This document shows, one piece after another, positions 32,729-43,590 of a stretch of 64,000 bases of DNA. The position numbers and the translations under genes are program-made. Numbering within the stretch: position 1 is the stretch's first letter; each line of letters starts with the position of its first letter. The notes beneath the pieces were generated by a model, which saw nothing but the letters and a program-made list of their open reading frames with translations, was not told where the DNA came from and made no database searches. This DNA comes from Cloeon dipterum (lineage: Eukaryota > Arthropoda > Insecta > Ephemeroptera > Baetidae): positions 30,621,883 through 30,685,882 of the forward strand of contig NC_088789.1 of NCBI RefSeq assembly GCF_949628265.1, read 5' to 3'.

Positions 32729-33387
32729 GAAAGAGCTTAAAGAAACGTAAATACTAGTTGGTTGACGCAAGGATGCTGAAAAATAACTGAATACTAAAGT
32801 TAGGAATTTTTAAGTGATATTAATGCGTCCTGTTTCTGCCTTGAAGCAGAAATTTGCTGTAAAATAATTACATCTCGGACATAAAAAAATAGTGATTCAG
32901 GAGTAAATTGTCAGCTAGTGAAGCATTAAAAGAGCTTCCAGCCACAAGATTTAGGGCGAAGGCTGGCGTATCCAGCTTAGCCTAATTTTTTGCCGGCCAT
33001 TTACACCGGCGGCTGAAGTTTCAGTGAGTGCTTGAACATTTTTCTCCTGTATTTTTTAATTGAAAACTTTTTGATATTTTATACTGATACCTGGCATTGC
33101 TTAGCCATATTCATATATATTTTTTTGTGCAGCTGCTTCACACTTGTATGCAACATTTGAATTTTACCGATAGTGCTAAAAAATAAAGAACTTAAAAATA
33201 GGAAAGGTACAAAAATGTTAATTCATATTTGAAAATGTTAATTTGTGTAACCTGATAATTACCATCTTAAAGTATAATAAAAAATCAACTCAAAAAAGTT
33301 ATTTGTGAGTGAGTCAAACCGCACCGCGAGCCGCGCCGTGAGCCAGCAGCCGCCTTTTTTAATAACACAACAATACATATTACAAAA
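32729..33387. other. 3' flank of the bromodomain gene
   Basis: Probably 3' UTR followed by intergenic DNA. AATAAA occurs at 33183 within AAAAAATAAAG but is distant. Nothing else recognised. Confidence 0.4.
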
Positions 33388-33526
33388 ATTGGGCGGCTCA
33401 GACCTCTACTCGCGCGGCGCAGTGCGGCAGCTCCAGACTTGTTTGCAACATTTAAATAGTACCGATAGTGCACAAAAATAAATAACTTTTAAAACCAGAA
33501 TGTAGACGATTTTTAATTGTACCTAC

Positions 33527-33609
33527 CTGAATGTCTTCATGTTTTCTGCCCTTTGACAGCTCGATTTCTTCCAGCTTGGACTCAGATTTTCTCCACTTTT
33601 CCTTTGAAA
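33527..33609 (-). other. Putative 83-bp coding exon, copy 1
   Basis: The minus strand reads SKEKWRKSESKLEEIELSKG then RKHEDIQ between an acceptor (TACATTCAG) and a donor (CAG/GTAGGTAC). Copy 2 at 38866-38948 keeps both splice sites and the frame, with only two amino-acid changes seen. The charged peptide is of no known family and the rest of its gene was not located. Confidence 0.4.
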
Positions 33610-33764
33610 CTGAATGTAGTAAACGAAATGCCACAATTTTAATATAAAATTAATTTAAATTTAACTGATATATTTATGAAGCAATTTCGTTGAGTTCTCA
33701 ATGCATTACGGCCAGCACTTCAATGACTAATCACTCATCCACCATCAACTTATTTGGTGAAAAA

Positions 33765-34885
33765 CCTTGAAACTAAGCAGTGTGTAAATAGATATTTTAA
33801 TCGAGATGAACAAAAATTGCCTACAGTGTCCATTCGTGCCTACAGCAGCCGTTTATAATTCTTATTTCTGCAGCAAATTCACTTTCCACACATCACTCAC
33901 TCTGTTTCATTCCAACCATGAGTAGCATTCGGCGTTTCACTTTAACCATTTGAGTAGCGCGCCAGCGGGAAGTACCCGGAGTATGCGTTGGCGTGATTAG
34001 ATCGGAGAAGAGGATTTCGATTGATACTTTACCTGATTTAATTGGATTTTCTTCAAATTACATTAAAATGGAAATTTTAAATTAATATTAAAATGAAAAA
34101 ATTGTGCAGAAACAAACTATATCAATAAAAATTAAGAAACGCAGCTTTAGGTTCTTAACTCTCGATTGCACTCTCTAAAGCGCAGGCGGCTGCCATGCGG
34201 TAATTTGCGGTAGAGAACTTATCAACAGAGGAGCGCACAAAGGAGAGAACGCGCTGAGCTGCTGTACTTCCCAGCGAACTTTTCAGTCTAATATAAACGC
34301 CACGTTAAATTTGTCCGCGCGGAGAATTGAAATCAGTCGTCGGCCAAAAAAGCTCACATGAATCAGGCGCAACCTTTTTATATGGGACTGAAAAGTTCAA
34401 TGTGAAGTACAGCAGCTCTGCGCGCGCTCTCCCCTGTGCACTCCTCTCTTGTTAAGCTCTCTAGTCTCTACCGCAGTAACGCATGTGATCGCATGGCAGC
34501 TGCTCTTTAGAGAATGCAATCGAGAGATAAAAATCTTAAGCTGTGTCTCTTAATTTTTATTGATAAATTTTGTTTCTGCACGATTTTTCATTTTAATATT
34601 AAAAAGAAATTTATATTTTAATTTAATTTGAAGAAAATCCAATTAAATCAGGTTAAGTATCAATCCAAATTCTCTTCTCCGATCTAAACACGCCAACGCC
34701 GAAAGCGGAACGCCAGTTGAACGAATGAACGGTTGAATGAAACGGCGTGGTGTCGTGCGGAAAGTGAATTTGCTGCAGAAATAGGAATTATTAACAACTG
34801 GGCACGAATTGACGTGGTAAGCAATTTTTGTTCAACTTAATTAAAATATTTATTTACATATTGCTTAGTTTCAAAGTTTGTATGC
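33765..34885. repeat. Giant palindrome 1, arms of about 520 bp
   Basis: Left arm 33765-34290 is inverted at 34375-34885, with a loop of about 90 bp. Matching blocks: TTGAAACTAAGCA, TTCTGCAGCAAATTCACTTT, ATTAGATCGGAGAAGAGGAT, GTGCAGAAACAAA, CTGCTGTACTTC, GACTGAAAAGTTC. The arms have diverged somewhat. The same structure is repeated in the second duplication copy. Confidence 0.85.
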
Positions 34886-35292
34886 ACATCACAAAACAAA
34901 CAGTCCAACTTCACACAGTGCAAGATGGCAGCGTTATCGCCGCGACACTTTCGCCTGTAATTATATTTACTCCGCCCACTTTAATTTCACTTGATTTCAC
35001 TTTTCACCCTCTACCACAAAGATAGACGAGTCTCAGCTGAACAGCTGATTTGCACCTGTTCTTTAATTTTATCAATGTGGGGTGGCTAATTTATTTTAGG
35101 AATAATTAAATTTTACAGTTCGATAAAAAATCATTTATTAGTAAAAAATGGCAAGCTCGAATATATTATGACGAATCTAAAAAATGTTCACTCATTTAAA
35201 TCACCATGCAGGGAGGAGGAGCTCACTTAAATAAGGCGGCGCCACTCCGGCAAAAACAAGAGCACAGCGGGATAGCCGCTCTGATTATTGAT

Positions 35293-35750
35293 TAGTTCGC
35301 CAAACACCTTCGCCTATACATGGTCAAATAAAAATCGATTTTTAATATGATATTGTTTTGGACGATATTTATCGATTTTTATCGATATTTTCTGTAGCTT
35401 TACATTGGGGGCGGATCACGGCAACGCAACCTTGAGAAAAAATGGCAACGCTGGGCATAAGGCAAGCGTTGTACAGCGTTTCAAGGTCGAGCTAAAAAAC
35501 GGTGCCGTGATCCGCCCCTTGGTTATATGGGAAAATATTTTAACATCGATATTTTTTAGAACAATTTCAAGAACAATCTGACGTTGTGCCAAGCCGCCAA
35601 AGCAAAAACGAGCATTGATATGTGATTTAATTACTCTGTTTATTATGTCTGTTGTACACCTTTTGGTGTTTAATAAATATTTCATTCATTCATATTTTTT
35701 CAGACGATATATATCGATTTATATCGATAGTCAAAAACATTTGGTGATGA
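35293..35750. mobile_element. Insertion unique to duplication copy 1
   Basis: Absent from the matching place in copy 2 (near 40640). Bordered by CTTCGCC and CTCCGCC, a possible imperfect target duplication. The ends are rich in ATCGAT/ATCGATTTTTATCGAT palindromes. It contains a 111-bp GGGGCGGATC element (35408-35518) and, near its right end, TTTGGTGTTTAATAAATATT, which resembles the 3' tail of some non-LTR retrotransposons. Its class is unclear. Confidence 0.5.
35408..35518 (+). mobile_element. 111-bp GGGGCGGATC element, copy 1
   Basis: Begins GGGGCGGATCACGGCAACG and ends CGGTGCCGTGATCCGCCCC, i.e. inverted ends of about 16 bp. Flanked by TTG on both sides (3-bp target duplication). Same length as the other three copies. 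Confidence 0.85.
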
Positions 35751-35994
35751 CTCCGCCACTCGCGGCATGGCATTCGCTGATCGCTCTTCGCTCAAGCCAT
35801 CCCGCCAATTCGATTCTTGGAATGCTCTATCAGCTGGGTTGATGACTCATGAGTCTCCCTTCGCTTGGAGGTGAGTTTACCAGAGAGAGGCGTTCGGCGT
35901 ACATGCATGCAATTCGTCGTCGCCATGCTTAAAGCCTCCAGCGCGGCAGAGACATCTGTTGTCTGTGCATAGAAGAACACAACGCTGTAGGAGA

Positions 35995-36118
35995 AGTCAC
36001 GTGACTCAATCCCGCCATCTGATTGGCTGAGACCAGGCGCGCGCGGCTGAGACGGAAAAAAGAGATGCGCGGGTGCTCTTGGCCAATCAGATCGCAAAAT
36101 TGAGTCACGTGACTGATC
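35995..36118. repeat. Palindrome with TCACGTGAC ends and inverted CCAAT boxes
   Basis: TCACGTGAC at 35997-36005 and 36105-36113 frame CTGATTGGCTGAGA and TTGGCCAATCAGAT. Same architecture as 3805-3905. It lies about 390 bases upstream of the DM9 gene 1 ATG, in the segment missing from duplication copy 2. Confidence 0.6.
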
Positions 36119-36503
36119 GGATTGCCTGTACTTCTCTGCTCTCGCTGTTTAATGGCAGATGTCACTACTCTCGCTGCTTTTACACTTTTTGCACGCGAAT
36201 TTCTCGGTCTCTTTATAATGTGACTAATCTGTGGTCATGATTTATGTTTTAGGTCAACTTGTGCGCTTTGTGACACCATCAAATAACGGCGCCGGTGGTA
36301 AAAACTCTGAAATTTATCTTGTGATAATAGAGAGCAAAGTGCGCGCGCTGGTTGCGCAGAGCTTAAAACTTATGCGCGTCTCTCTGGAAAGAGAAACTCG
36401 CAGCGATCTAGCAACCGCAGAGTCTCCTGACTCGTGCTGTACAGCGGCCTGAGTAGATCGATTGATTAGTGCTCCTGTAACCCACGCTAACCACACATCT
36501 ATA

Positions 36504-37333
36504 ATGGCCTCGTTTGAGTATTGTGACGGTAAGGAATTCCTGAATTTATTAACTGCGGGCTACAAAAGTTAAAGCTGAATTTAGGGCATTTTCTCTGGAC
36601 TTATAATTTTGATCAGAGGCAATTTACGTTCAAACCTTTTGCATTAAATATTAATTTTCAAATTATAAAAGCTGCCGGATAATCTTAACCACGTAGTACG
36701 CTAATAACAGTATTTTTCTTCTCGACAGATTCGCCCATGGACCTTTCCGTTAATTCTAAGTATCTCTTTGACCTTGAGCGTCCTTCTTCTTCTCGTGCAG
36801 GTATGCTATTTTTGGGATTATCCAGGAAGTCTAACATCCCGCTTCATTAATTTTCAGTCAGCAAGCAACCGGTGGTCAAGGAAACACGGAACTGGGCTTT
36901 TTCTGTTAACGGCTGTGTGCCTGCAAACGCATTCTGCATCGACGACGACGACATTTTTGACCACCCAGCCCACGTGGGGGTCATCTTGACTCCCATTTTC
37001 GGCTTCGTCCCTGGCATGCTGCTGCCCGAGGTGGGCGTGGTCGGAGTTTTGCCCGACGACGCTAAAAACCCCTTCACCGAGAGGCACCACTATTTCGCTT
37101 TGATCGGAAATGATTTCTTCTGGCAGCCTTACGATTATAAAAGGTATAAATTCATTCCGCGTGAAGCGTTTTTCATCATGAACGAAGGGCACGTACGGTA
37201 TCTAATTGGCCGATGTGAGGTCGACGGCGTCTTCCTTGTCGGCATGATTATTGGCGAGATTCTCTACGTTCGGAAGAATGATAAGGTTCTTAAAATCGAA
37301 GAGAGATATGAGATTCTGTGCAAGAAAAAGTAG
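36504..37333 (+). CDS. DM9-repeat protein 1, 3 exons, 190 aa
   Basis: Exons 36504-36528, 36729-36800 and 36858-37333 join (phases 1 and 1) to 191 codons including TAG. The short N-terminus (MASFEYCDDSPMDLSVNS) has no clear signal peptide. Exon 3 holds two DM9-type repeats. The first is about residues 50-118 (NGCVPANAFC, HPAHVGVI, GFVPGMLLPEVGVVGVLPD). The second is about residues 120-190 (RYLIGRCEVDGVFLVGMIIG, then ERYEILCKKK). DM9 (DUF3421) repeats pair into carbohydrate-binding folds, and characterised members include mannose-binding invertebrate lectins and mosquito proteins responding to infection. The absence of a signal peptide suggests a cytosolic product. Similar to gene 2 at 42380-43212; both intact. 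Confidence 0.8.
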
Positions 37334-37640
37334 TTTTTGTGAGTTTCTTCTATACCAATCTGCACAACTTAATTTTAAGTTAAAAGCTCTAAATATTTAC
37401 GAATATTGTGTATATAGTTCCAACCAAAAAATTAAAAATTACTTTGAAATGATTTCCAATGGACAGTATCAAGTGTAGAAATTAATTTTAGCCCAATTAA
37501 TCTCTTGCAGTGGCAGCAGCAGAGCTCTGATTTCACTCTTTTTTAGCGATTTCATTATTCATCCCTCAACTCTACTGCTGTTTACCAGCTGCCAAATAAT
37601 TTAAAATGTTTTAATGTGGCTCTTTTTTTTTTTTTTTTTT

Positions 37641-38715
37641 AAAAAAATGAAATTTCATGTAAACCGACCTATTTTTTCCAAGTACTTCTGACCAAAAGTG
37701 CCCCAAAATCCCATTTTTCGAATTTTACCGGTTACGCTCTCTTTTTTTAGCAAAGGAAATTAATTGCTTCCGGAGTGAGAAAATTTATGAAAATTTAATA
37801 GTGAGAAAATAAAAAAATAGTGCTTTTGAGTCTTGCAAGATTTTTATCTCCAAAAATTGCAGATTTTCAAAAGGGGCCTGTGTTTCGCTTCATTAAAATT
37901 CACCAGTTCATAGTAGCGTTAAATACTGCCTAAATTCTGAAAGCTGATTAAATTTCCAGTTTTCCCCCACTCAGCAAAATTTGCTCAAATTTACTATTTT
38001 CGAAAAAAACCGTCTGAAAATTTCAGCTGGCCGATAAAGAACATTTAAATTTTTTTGGGAAAAATTAAAATACCCAAAATTAAGTTAATTTATTCAAGAA
38101 TCATATCAGAAAAAATATTTTTTTCATTTTAATAATTTCAATGATTCTCAGAGGCAAACTCGGACCTTTATGGCTATCAGAGACTGCGTATAATATAGAT
38201 AAATTTTTTATTGATTTTCAAGGACAGATTTATTGATTACCATGTTTGAAAATTTCTAATTTTTGTGATATTGAAAACGTCATTAAAATGATAATTGAGT
38301 TGCGCGCCGGCCACCTTCTGTAATGCAACCAGAAGAGACGGCGTGAAACGCCCCCCTCTGTTGGCCAGCAGCGCTGGGCGCTGACCAATCAGATTGTTTT
38401 TGCCAATTTTCTCCGAAATTTACAGCGCTGCACTATGTTTTCTCACATGATTTAAAATCCTCTCATCGAGATCTATCTGACAGCCAGAGTCTTTTTTGGG
38501 GAAATGCGGAATTTCAGAGAAAATCGCGATTACACAATTCCGTTTAAAATTCTCCATTTAAAACAATGCTAAGTTTGAGGCCGATTTTCTCACAAATTTA
38601 CAGTGCTGCTTATGTATTTTTTTAACTGTACATGATTTTTAGGACCCAATCTGTATGTGTGTTAAAGGATTTTGCGGGGTAATTCACTATCATTCCACTT
38701 TAAGGCGGTTTAGTC
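37641..38715. repeat. Dispersed repeat between the duplication copies
   Basis: Begins with a T-run (37624-37640). From about 37670 it matches 13390-14960 without that copy's nested MITE. It separates the two duplicated units and may have been present at the duplication junction. Confidence 0.6.
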
Positions 38716-38865
38716 AGCAGCCGACAAAATTGGGCGGCTCAAACCTCTATTTGCGTTGCAGTGTGGCAGCTCCAGTCTTGTTTGCAACATTTAAATTTTA
38801 CCGATAGTGCAAAAGAATAAATAACTTTTAAAACCAGAATGTAGACGATTTTTAATTGTACCTAC

Positions 38866-38948
38866 CTGAATGTCTTCAGGTTTTCTGCCCTTTGACAGCT
38901 CGATTTCTTCCAGCTTGGACTCAGATTTTCTCCACTTTTCCTTTGGAA
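38866..38948 (-). other. Putative 83-bp coding exon, copy 2
   Basis: Same acceptor, donor and frame as 33527-33609 (KEKWRKSESKLEEIELSKG, then RKPEDIQ). Conservation of the frame is suggestive, but the duplication may simply be recent. Confidence 0.4.
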
Positions 38949-39104
38949 CTGAATAAAGTAAACGAAATGCCAAAATTTTAATATAAAATTAATTTAAAAT
39001 TTACTGAGATATTTACGACGCAATTTCGTTGAGTTCTCAATGCATTTACGGCCACCACTTCAATGACTCATCACTCATCCACCATCATTTTATTTGGAGA
39101 AAAA

Positions 39105-40210
39105 CCTTGAAACTAAGCAGTATGTAAATAGATATTTTAATCGAGTTGAACAAAAATTGCCTACCGTGTCCATTCGTGCCTACAGCAGCCGTTTATAATT
39201 CCTATTTCTGCAGCAAGTTCTCTTCCACACATCACCCACTATTTCAATACCAACCAGGGAGTAGCGCGTCGCCGCGTCGGTTCATTCGAACCGTTTGAGT
39301 AGCGCGCCAGCGGGAAGTACCCGGAGTAGGCGTTGGCGTGTTTAGATCGGAGAAGAGGATTTGGATTGGTACTTAATCTGATTTAATTGAGTTTTCTTCA
39401 AATTAAATTAAAATAGAAATTTTAATTTAATTTAAAAATGAAAAATTGTGCAGAAACAAACTTTATCAATAAAAATTAAGAGACACAGCTTTAGGTTCTT
39501 AACTCTTGATTGCACTCTCTAAAGCGCAGGCGGCTGCCATGCGTTAGAGTGCATCATCAACAGAGGAGCGCACAAAGGAGATAACGCGCTGAGCTGCTGT
39601 ACTTCCCAGCGAATTTTTCAGTCTAACATAAACGCCACGTTAAATTGGTCCGCGTGCGAACGGTTGGAATCAGAAATCGGCCAAAAAAGCTCGCATGATC
39701 AAGCGAAACCGTTTCATAAGGGACTGAAAAGTTCGCTGTGAAGTACAGCAGCTCTGCGCGCGCTCTCCCCTGTGCACTCCTCTCTTGTGAAGCTCTCTAG
39801 TCTCTACCAGTCTCTACCGCAGTACCGCATATGATCGCATGGCAGCTGCTCTTTAGTGAGTGCAATCAAGAGTTAAGGAACTTAAGCTCTGTCTCTCAAT
39901 TCTTATTGGAAAATTTTGTTTCTGCACAGTTAATCATATCAATATTAAAAAGAAATTTATATTTTAATTTAATTTGAAGAAAATACAATTAAATAAGGTT
40001 AAGTATCAATCCAAATCCTCTTCTCCGATCTAAACACGCCAACGCCGAACGCCAGTTGAACGGTTTGAAAGAAACGGCGTGTGTCGTGCGGAAAGAATTT
40101 GCTGCAGAAATAGGAATTATTAACAACTGGGCACGAATTGACGTGGTAAGCAATTTTTGTTCAACTTGATTAAAATATTTATTTACACACTGCTTAGTTT
40201 CAAAGTTTGT
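39105..40210. repeat. Giant palindrome 2, arms of about 500 bp
   Basis: Counterpart of 33765-34885: left arm to about 39640, right arm from about 39715. The same blocks are present (GACTGAAAAGTTC, CTGCTGTACTTC, GATCGGAGAAGAGGATTTGG). Left and right arms of each palindrome look less alike than corresponding arms of the two copies, so the palindrome is older than the tandem duplication. Confidence 0.85.
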
Positions 40211-40829
40211 ATTATGGTATGCTCATCACAAAACAAACAGTTCAACTTCACACAGTGCAAGATAGCAGCTTTATCGCCGCAACACTTTCGCCTGTTATTA
40301 TTTACTCCGCCCACTTTAATTTCACTTTTCACCCTCTACCGTATAGATAGACGAGTCAGCTGAACAGCTGATTTGCGCCTGTTTTTTAATTTTATCAATG
40401 TGGGCTGGCTAATTTATTTTAGGAATATTTAAATTTTACAGTTCGACAAAAATAATATATATTTGTAAAAAAATAGCCAGCTCGAATATATTATGACGAA
40501 TCTAAAAAATGTTCACTCATTTAAATCACCATGCAGGGAGGAGGAGCTCACAGAATAAGGCGGCGCCACTCCGGCAAAAACAAGAGCACGTTAAATGAGA
40601 GTGCCGCTCTGATTATTTATTAATTCCAAAACGCCTCCGCCACTCGCGGCGCGGCATCCTCTGATCGCTCAAGCCTTCCCACCACTTCGATTCTTGGATT
40701 GCTCTATCAGCTGGGTTGATGACTCATGACTCTCCCTTCGCTTGGTAGGGATGTGCACTTTTGAAAATTTCAATATCGATAATCGATATTGATATGATAT
40801 TTGAGATATCAAAATTTTGATATATCACC

Positions 40830-40940
40830 GGGGCGGATCACGGCAACGCAACCTTGAGAGAAAATGGCAACGCTGGGCATAAGGCAGGCATTGTACAGTG
40901 TTTCAAGGTCGAGCTTAAAAACGGTGCCGTGATCCGCGCC
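40830..40940 (+). mobile_element. 111-bp GGGGCGGATC element, copy 2
   Basis: Same length and sequence as copy 1 with few changes (right end CCGCGCC). Flanked by ACC on both sides. Confidence 0.85.
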
Positions 40941-42011
40941 ACCGAAAAAATATCAACTTCTGATATATCAACGTTGATATTTCCAGATGAGCAAAAAAAT
41001 GGCCGCCGGATGAACCGTAACCGGTTATGGCCATTTTTAAGGCTTAAAAACCGATTACTTTAGTATTTTTGACCGATTTTTTGATAAATAGCGGTTTATT
41101 GAGACAAATTTTGAAATTTTGGCGGTTTTCTCCAGTTTTGGCATGAGTTTAAATATAATTTAAATTTTGCGCGCCTTTTTATCTTCGGATGATGGAAAAG
41201 GGGTGTGGCAGCTCCCGCCAAATGGCACCACAAGTTACATCTAGCTGCTTTTCCCTTCCCCCCTTACTCCACAGGGGTTTTTAATTAGTTTCAGTTAAAT
41301 ATCGTTGGTTAGTAATTAATAAAATATTATAATTTATTTGTGCCATTTAAGATGAGTTTATTAAATTTGTTAGTTTTTAAAACTACACAATCACAATATC
41401 AGCTGATGTGAAGAGCGTCGATTTATCTTAAAATCAAAATATTGGTTTTTCACCGTCTTAAATGTGCCCTCCAACTTTCATCTAGCGATAAATAGTTGAG
41501 TTTAATTGAGATACACGTAGTTGTGAGAAATCAGAATAAAATTACACTTAACTGCAGCTGTTTTGTTTTAAGTGTATACATTTTTAATTTAGGCTTTGCC
41601 ATCTACAGAGCAATATTCGCAAAATATTACATGCAAATGCAATTTTTAATTGGTTCGGTTAAAATTAATTATCTTAATTATTGCCATTTATATCAATAAT
41701 CATTGTTTACAAACAATTTAATTTCATTTTTAATCAAGCTATTGCTGCCAGCTGATGACAGCTGACAGCAGATCCATCTGTGATCGATTAGCAGAGACAT
41801 TTTTCGCGCCATTTGTGCATTGCGACAACTTCAATATTGGTAACGCCCACTTTCAGTGACGGAAAGTACAGTACAGTCCAAAATTTGTTTTGAAAACCGG
41901 AATGAAAAATGCCATCTGTCGGTCAAAATTGTCAACTGATATCAACCGTGATATCTGACTTTGGTATCAATATCAGCCTGATATGATATATCAAATATCA
42001 GGCTTGATAAT

Positions 42012-42122
42012 GGCGCGGATCACGGCACCGTTTTTAAGCTCGACCTTGAAACACTGTACAATGCTTGCCTTATGCCCAGCGTTGCCATTTTCTCTCAAGG
42101 TTGCGTTGCCGTGATCCGCCCC
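42012..42122 (-). mobile_element. 111-bp GGGGCGGATC element, copy 3 (inverted)
   Basis: Reverse orientation relative to copies 1 and 2; starts GGCGCGGATC. Target duplication not clear (AAT / ATT). Confidence 0.8.
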
Positions 42123-42184
42123 ATTGATATGATATTTGAAATATCAAATTTTTTTGATATATCAACTTTGATATTCCCATCCCT

Positions 42185-42295
42185 GGGGCGGATCACGGCA
42201 CCGTTTTTTAGCTCGACCTTGAAACGCTGTACAATGCTTACCTTATGCCCAGCGTTGCCATATTTTCTCAAGGTTGCGTTGCCGTGATCCGCCCC
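42185..42295 (-). mobile_element. 111-bp GGGGCGGATC element, copy 4 (inverted)
   Basis: Reverse orientation, flanked by CCT on both sides. It sits in the terminal bases of the hAT-like element, only 62 bases from copy 3. Confidence 0.85.
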
Positions 42296-42379
42296 CCTAC
42301 CGCAGTATCCTGCTGTACGGCGGCCTGAGTAGAACGATTGATTTGTGCTCCTGTAACCCACGTTAACCACACATCTATA

Positions 42380-43212
42380 ATGGCCTCTTTTGAACATTGT
42401 GACGGTTAGCAATTCCTGAATTTATTAACTGCGGGCTGCAAAAGTTAAAGCTGAATTTAGGGCATTTTCTCTGGACTTGTAATTTTGATCTGAGGCAATT
42501 TCCGTTCAAACCTTTTGCATTAAATATTAATTTTCAAATTATAAAAGCTGCCGGATAATCTTAACCACTTGTACGCTAATAACAATTATTTTTCTTCCCG
42601 ACAGATTCGCCCATGGACAATTCCATTAATTCTAAGCATCTCCTTGACCTTGAGCGACCTTCTACTTCTCGTGCAGGTATGCTATTTGAGGGATTATCCA
42701 GGAAGTCTAACATCCCTCTTCATTAATTTTCAGTTCACGGGCAATCTACGGACAACGAAAAGACAGAAGACTGGGCCTACGCGGCTAACGGCTGTGTGCC
42801 TGCGAACGCATTCTGCATCGACGACGAAGACATTTTTGTTCACCCAGCCCACGTGGGGGTCATTTTTACTCCCTATTACGGCATCGTGCCTGGCATGCTG
42901 CTGCCCGAGGTGGGCGTGGTCGGGGTCTTGCCCGACTGCGCAAGCCCCTTCATCGAGAGGAAGCAATACTATGCTTTGATCGGAAAGGACTTTTTCTGGC
43001 GGCCGTACGATTCTAAAAAATGGAACTGCACTCCGTCTGACGGATATGCCATCAAGAACAAAGGGCACGAATGGTATCTAATTGGCCGATGCGAAGTCGA
43101 CGGCGTCTTCCTTGTCGGCATGATTTTTCGCAAGATTCTCTTCGTTCGGAAGAATGATGAGGTTCTAAAAATCGAGGAGAGATATGAGATTTTGTGCAAG
43201 AAAAGGAAATAG
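42380..43212 (+). CDS. DM9-repeat protein 2, 3 exons, 191 aa
   Basis: Exons 42380-42404, 42605-42676 and 42734-43212 join to 192 codons including TAG, with the same exon phases as gene 1. Repeats are NGCVPANAFCIDDEDIF / GMLLPEVGVVGVLPD and HEWYLIGRCEVDGVFLVGM / ERYEILCKKRK. The first donor is GTTAGC rather than GTAAGG, so it is weaker, and splicing of exon 1 may be less efficient. Most protein differences fall in the exon 3 N-terminus and in the 125-140 region (SKKWNCTPSDGYAI versus YKRYKFIPREAFFI), while the core GMLLPEVGVVGVLPD is unchanged. That pattern suggests both are under constraint. Its upstream region was replaced by transposon DNA, so its expression may differ from gene 1. Confidence 0.8.
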
Positions 43213-43405
43213 TGGTTTTTGTGAGTTTCAAACTCTGACAACTTCTTTACCAATCTGCACAACTCAATTTTGAGTAAAAAGCTTGAAATATTCATGAATA
43301 TTGTGTATAGTGTATAGTTCAAACCAAAAAACTAAAAATTACTTTTAAATGATTTGTAATGGCCAGTAGTATTAAGTGTAGAAATTAATTTTAGCCCCAT
43401 TAAAA

Positions 43406-43590
43406 GACTGCGTCTTTCAATCCTCGAATATGTTCATGATTTTATTGAAAAAATCACACCATCGGAAATCCCTCTTTTAAATCGTGACGAAATTACACGA
43501 TCATATTATTAAATAATACTCTCGAGTTTGCGTAATTGTATTGTCGACGACCGTAACGCAAATACGCGACGACTTGCGAAATTGGATCTC
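43406..43590. other. Insertion specific to duplication copy 2
   Basis: Copy 1 reads CCCAATTAATCTCTTGCAG at 37492; copy 2 has about 185 extra bases between ATTAA and ATCTCTTGCAG. No inverted ends or coding potential seen. Confidence 0.5.

Larger units (their letters stand above)
33388..37640. repeat. Tandem duplication, copy 1 (with DM9 gene 1)
   Basis: Starts at AAATTGGGCGGCTCA and ends at AATGTGGCTCTTTT. It matches 38716-43720 in the same order and orientation: an 83-bp exon-like block, a giant palindrome, a TCACCATGCAGGGAGGAGGA segment, then the DM9 gene and its 3' flank. Copy-specific parts: an insertion at 35293-35750, and 35870-36410, which is absent from copy 2. Confidence 0.85.
40746..42298. 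mobile_element. hAT-like non-autonomous element with GATATC-rich ends
   Basis: Left end TAGGGATGTGCAC and right end CCCATCCCT (followed, after an inserted 111-bp element, by A) resemble hAT termini. Both ends carry dense GATATC/ATCGAT palindromes (GATATGATATTTGA near each end, in direct orientation). No transposase frame was found. No 8-bp target duplication is visible, perhaps because of the adjacent deletion. Three 111-bp elements have inserted in it. Confidence 0.55.

Noticed and set aside
40746..42298. 8-bp target duplication expected of a hAT insertion
   Set aside because: Flanks do not match on any plausible end definition, so the class is given only as hAT-like.
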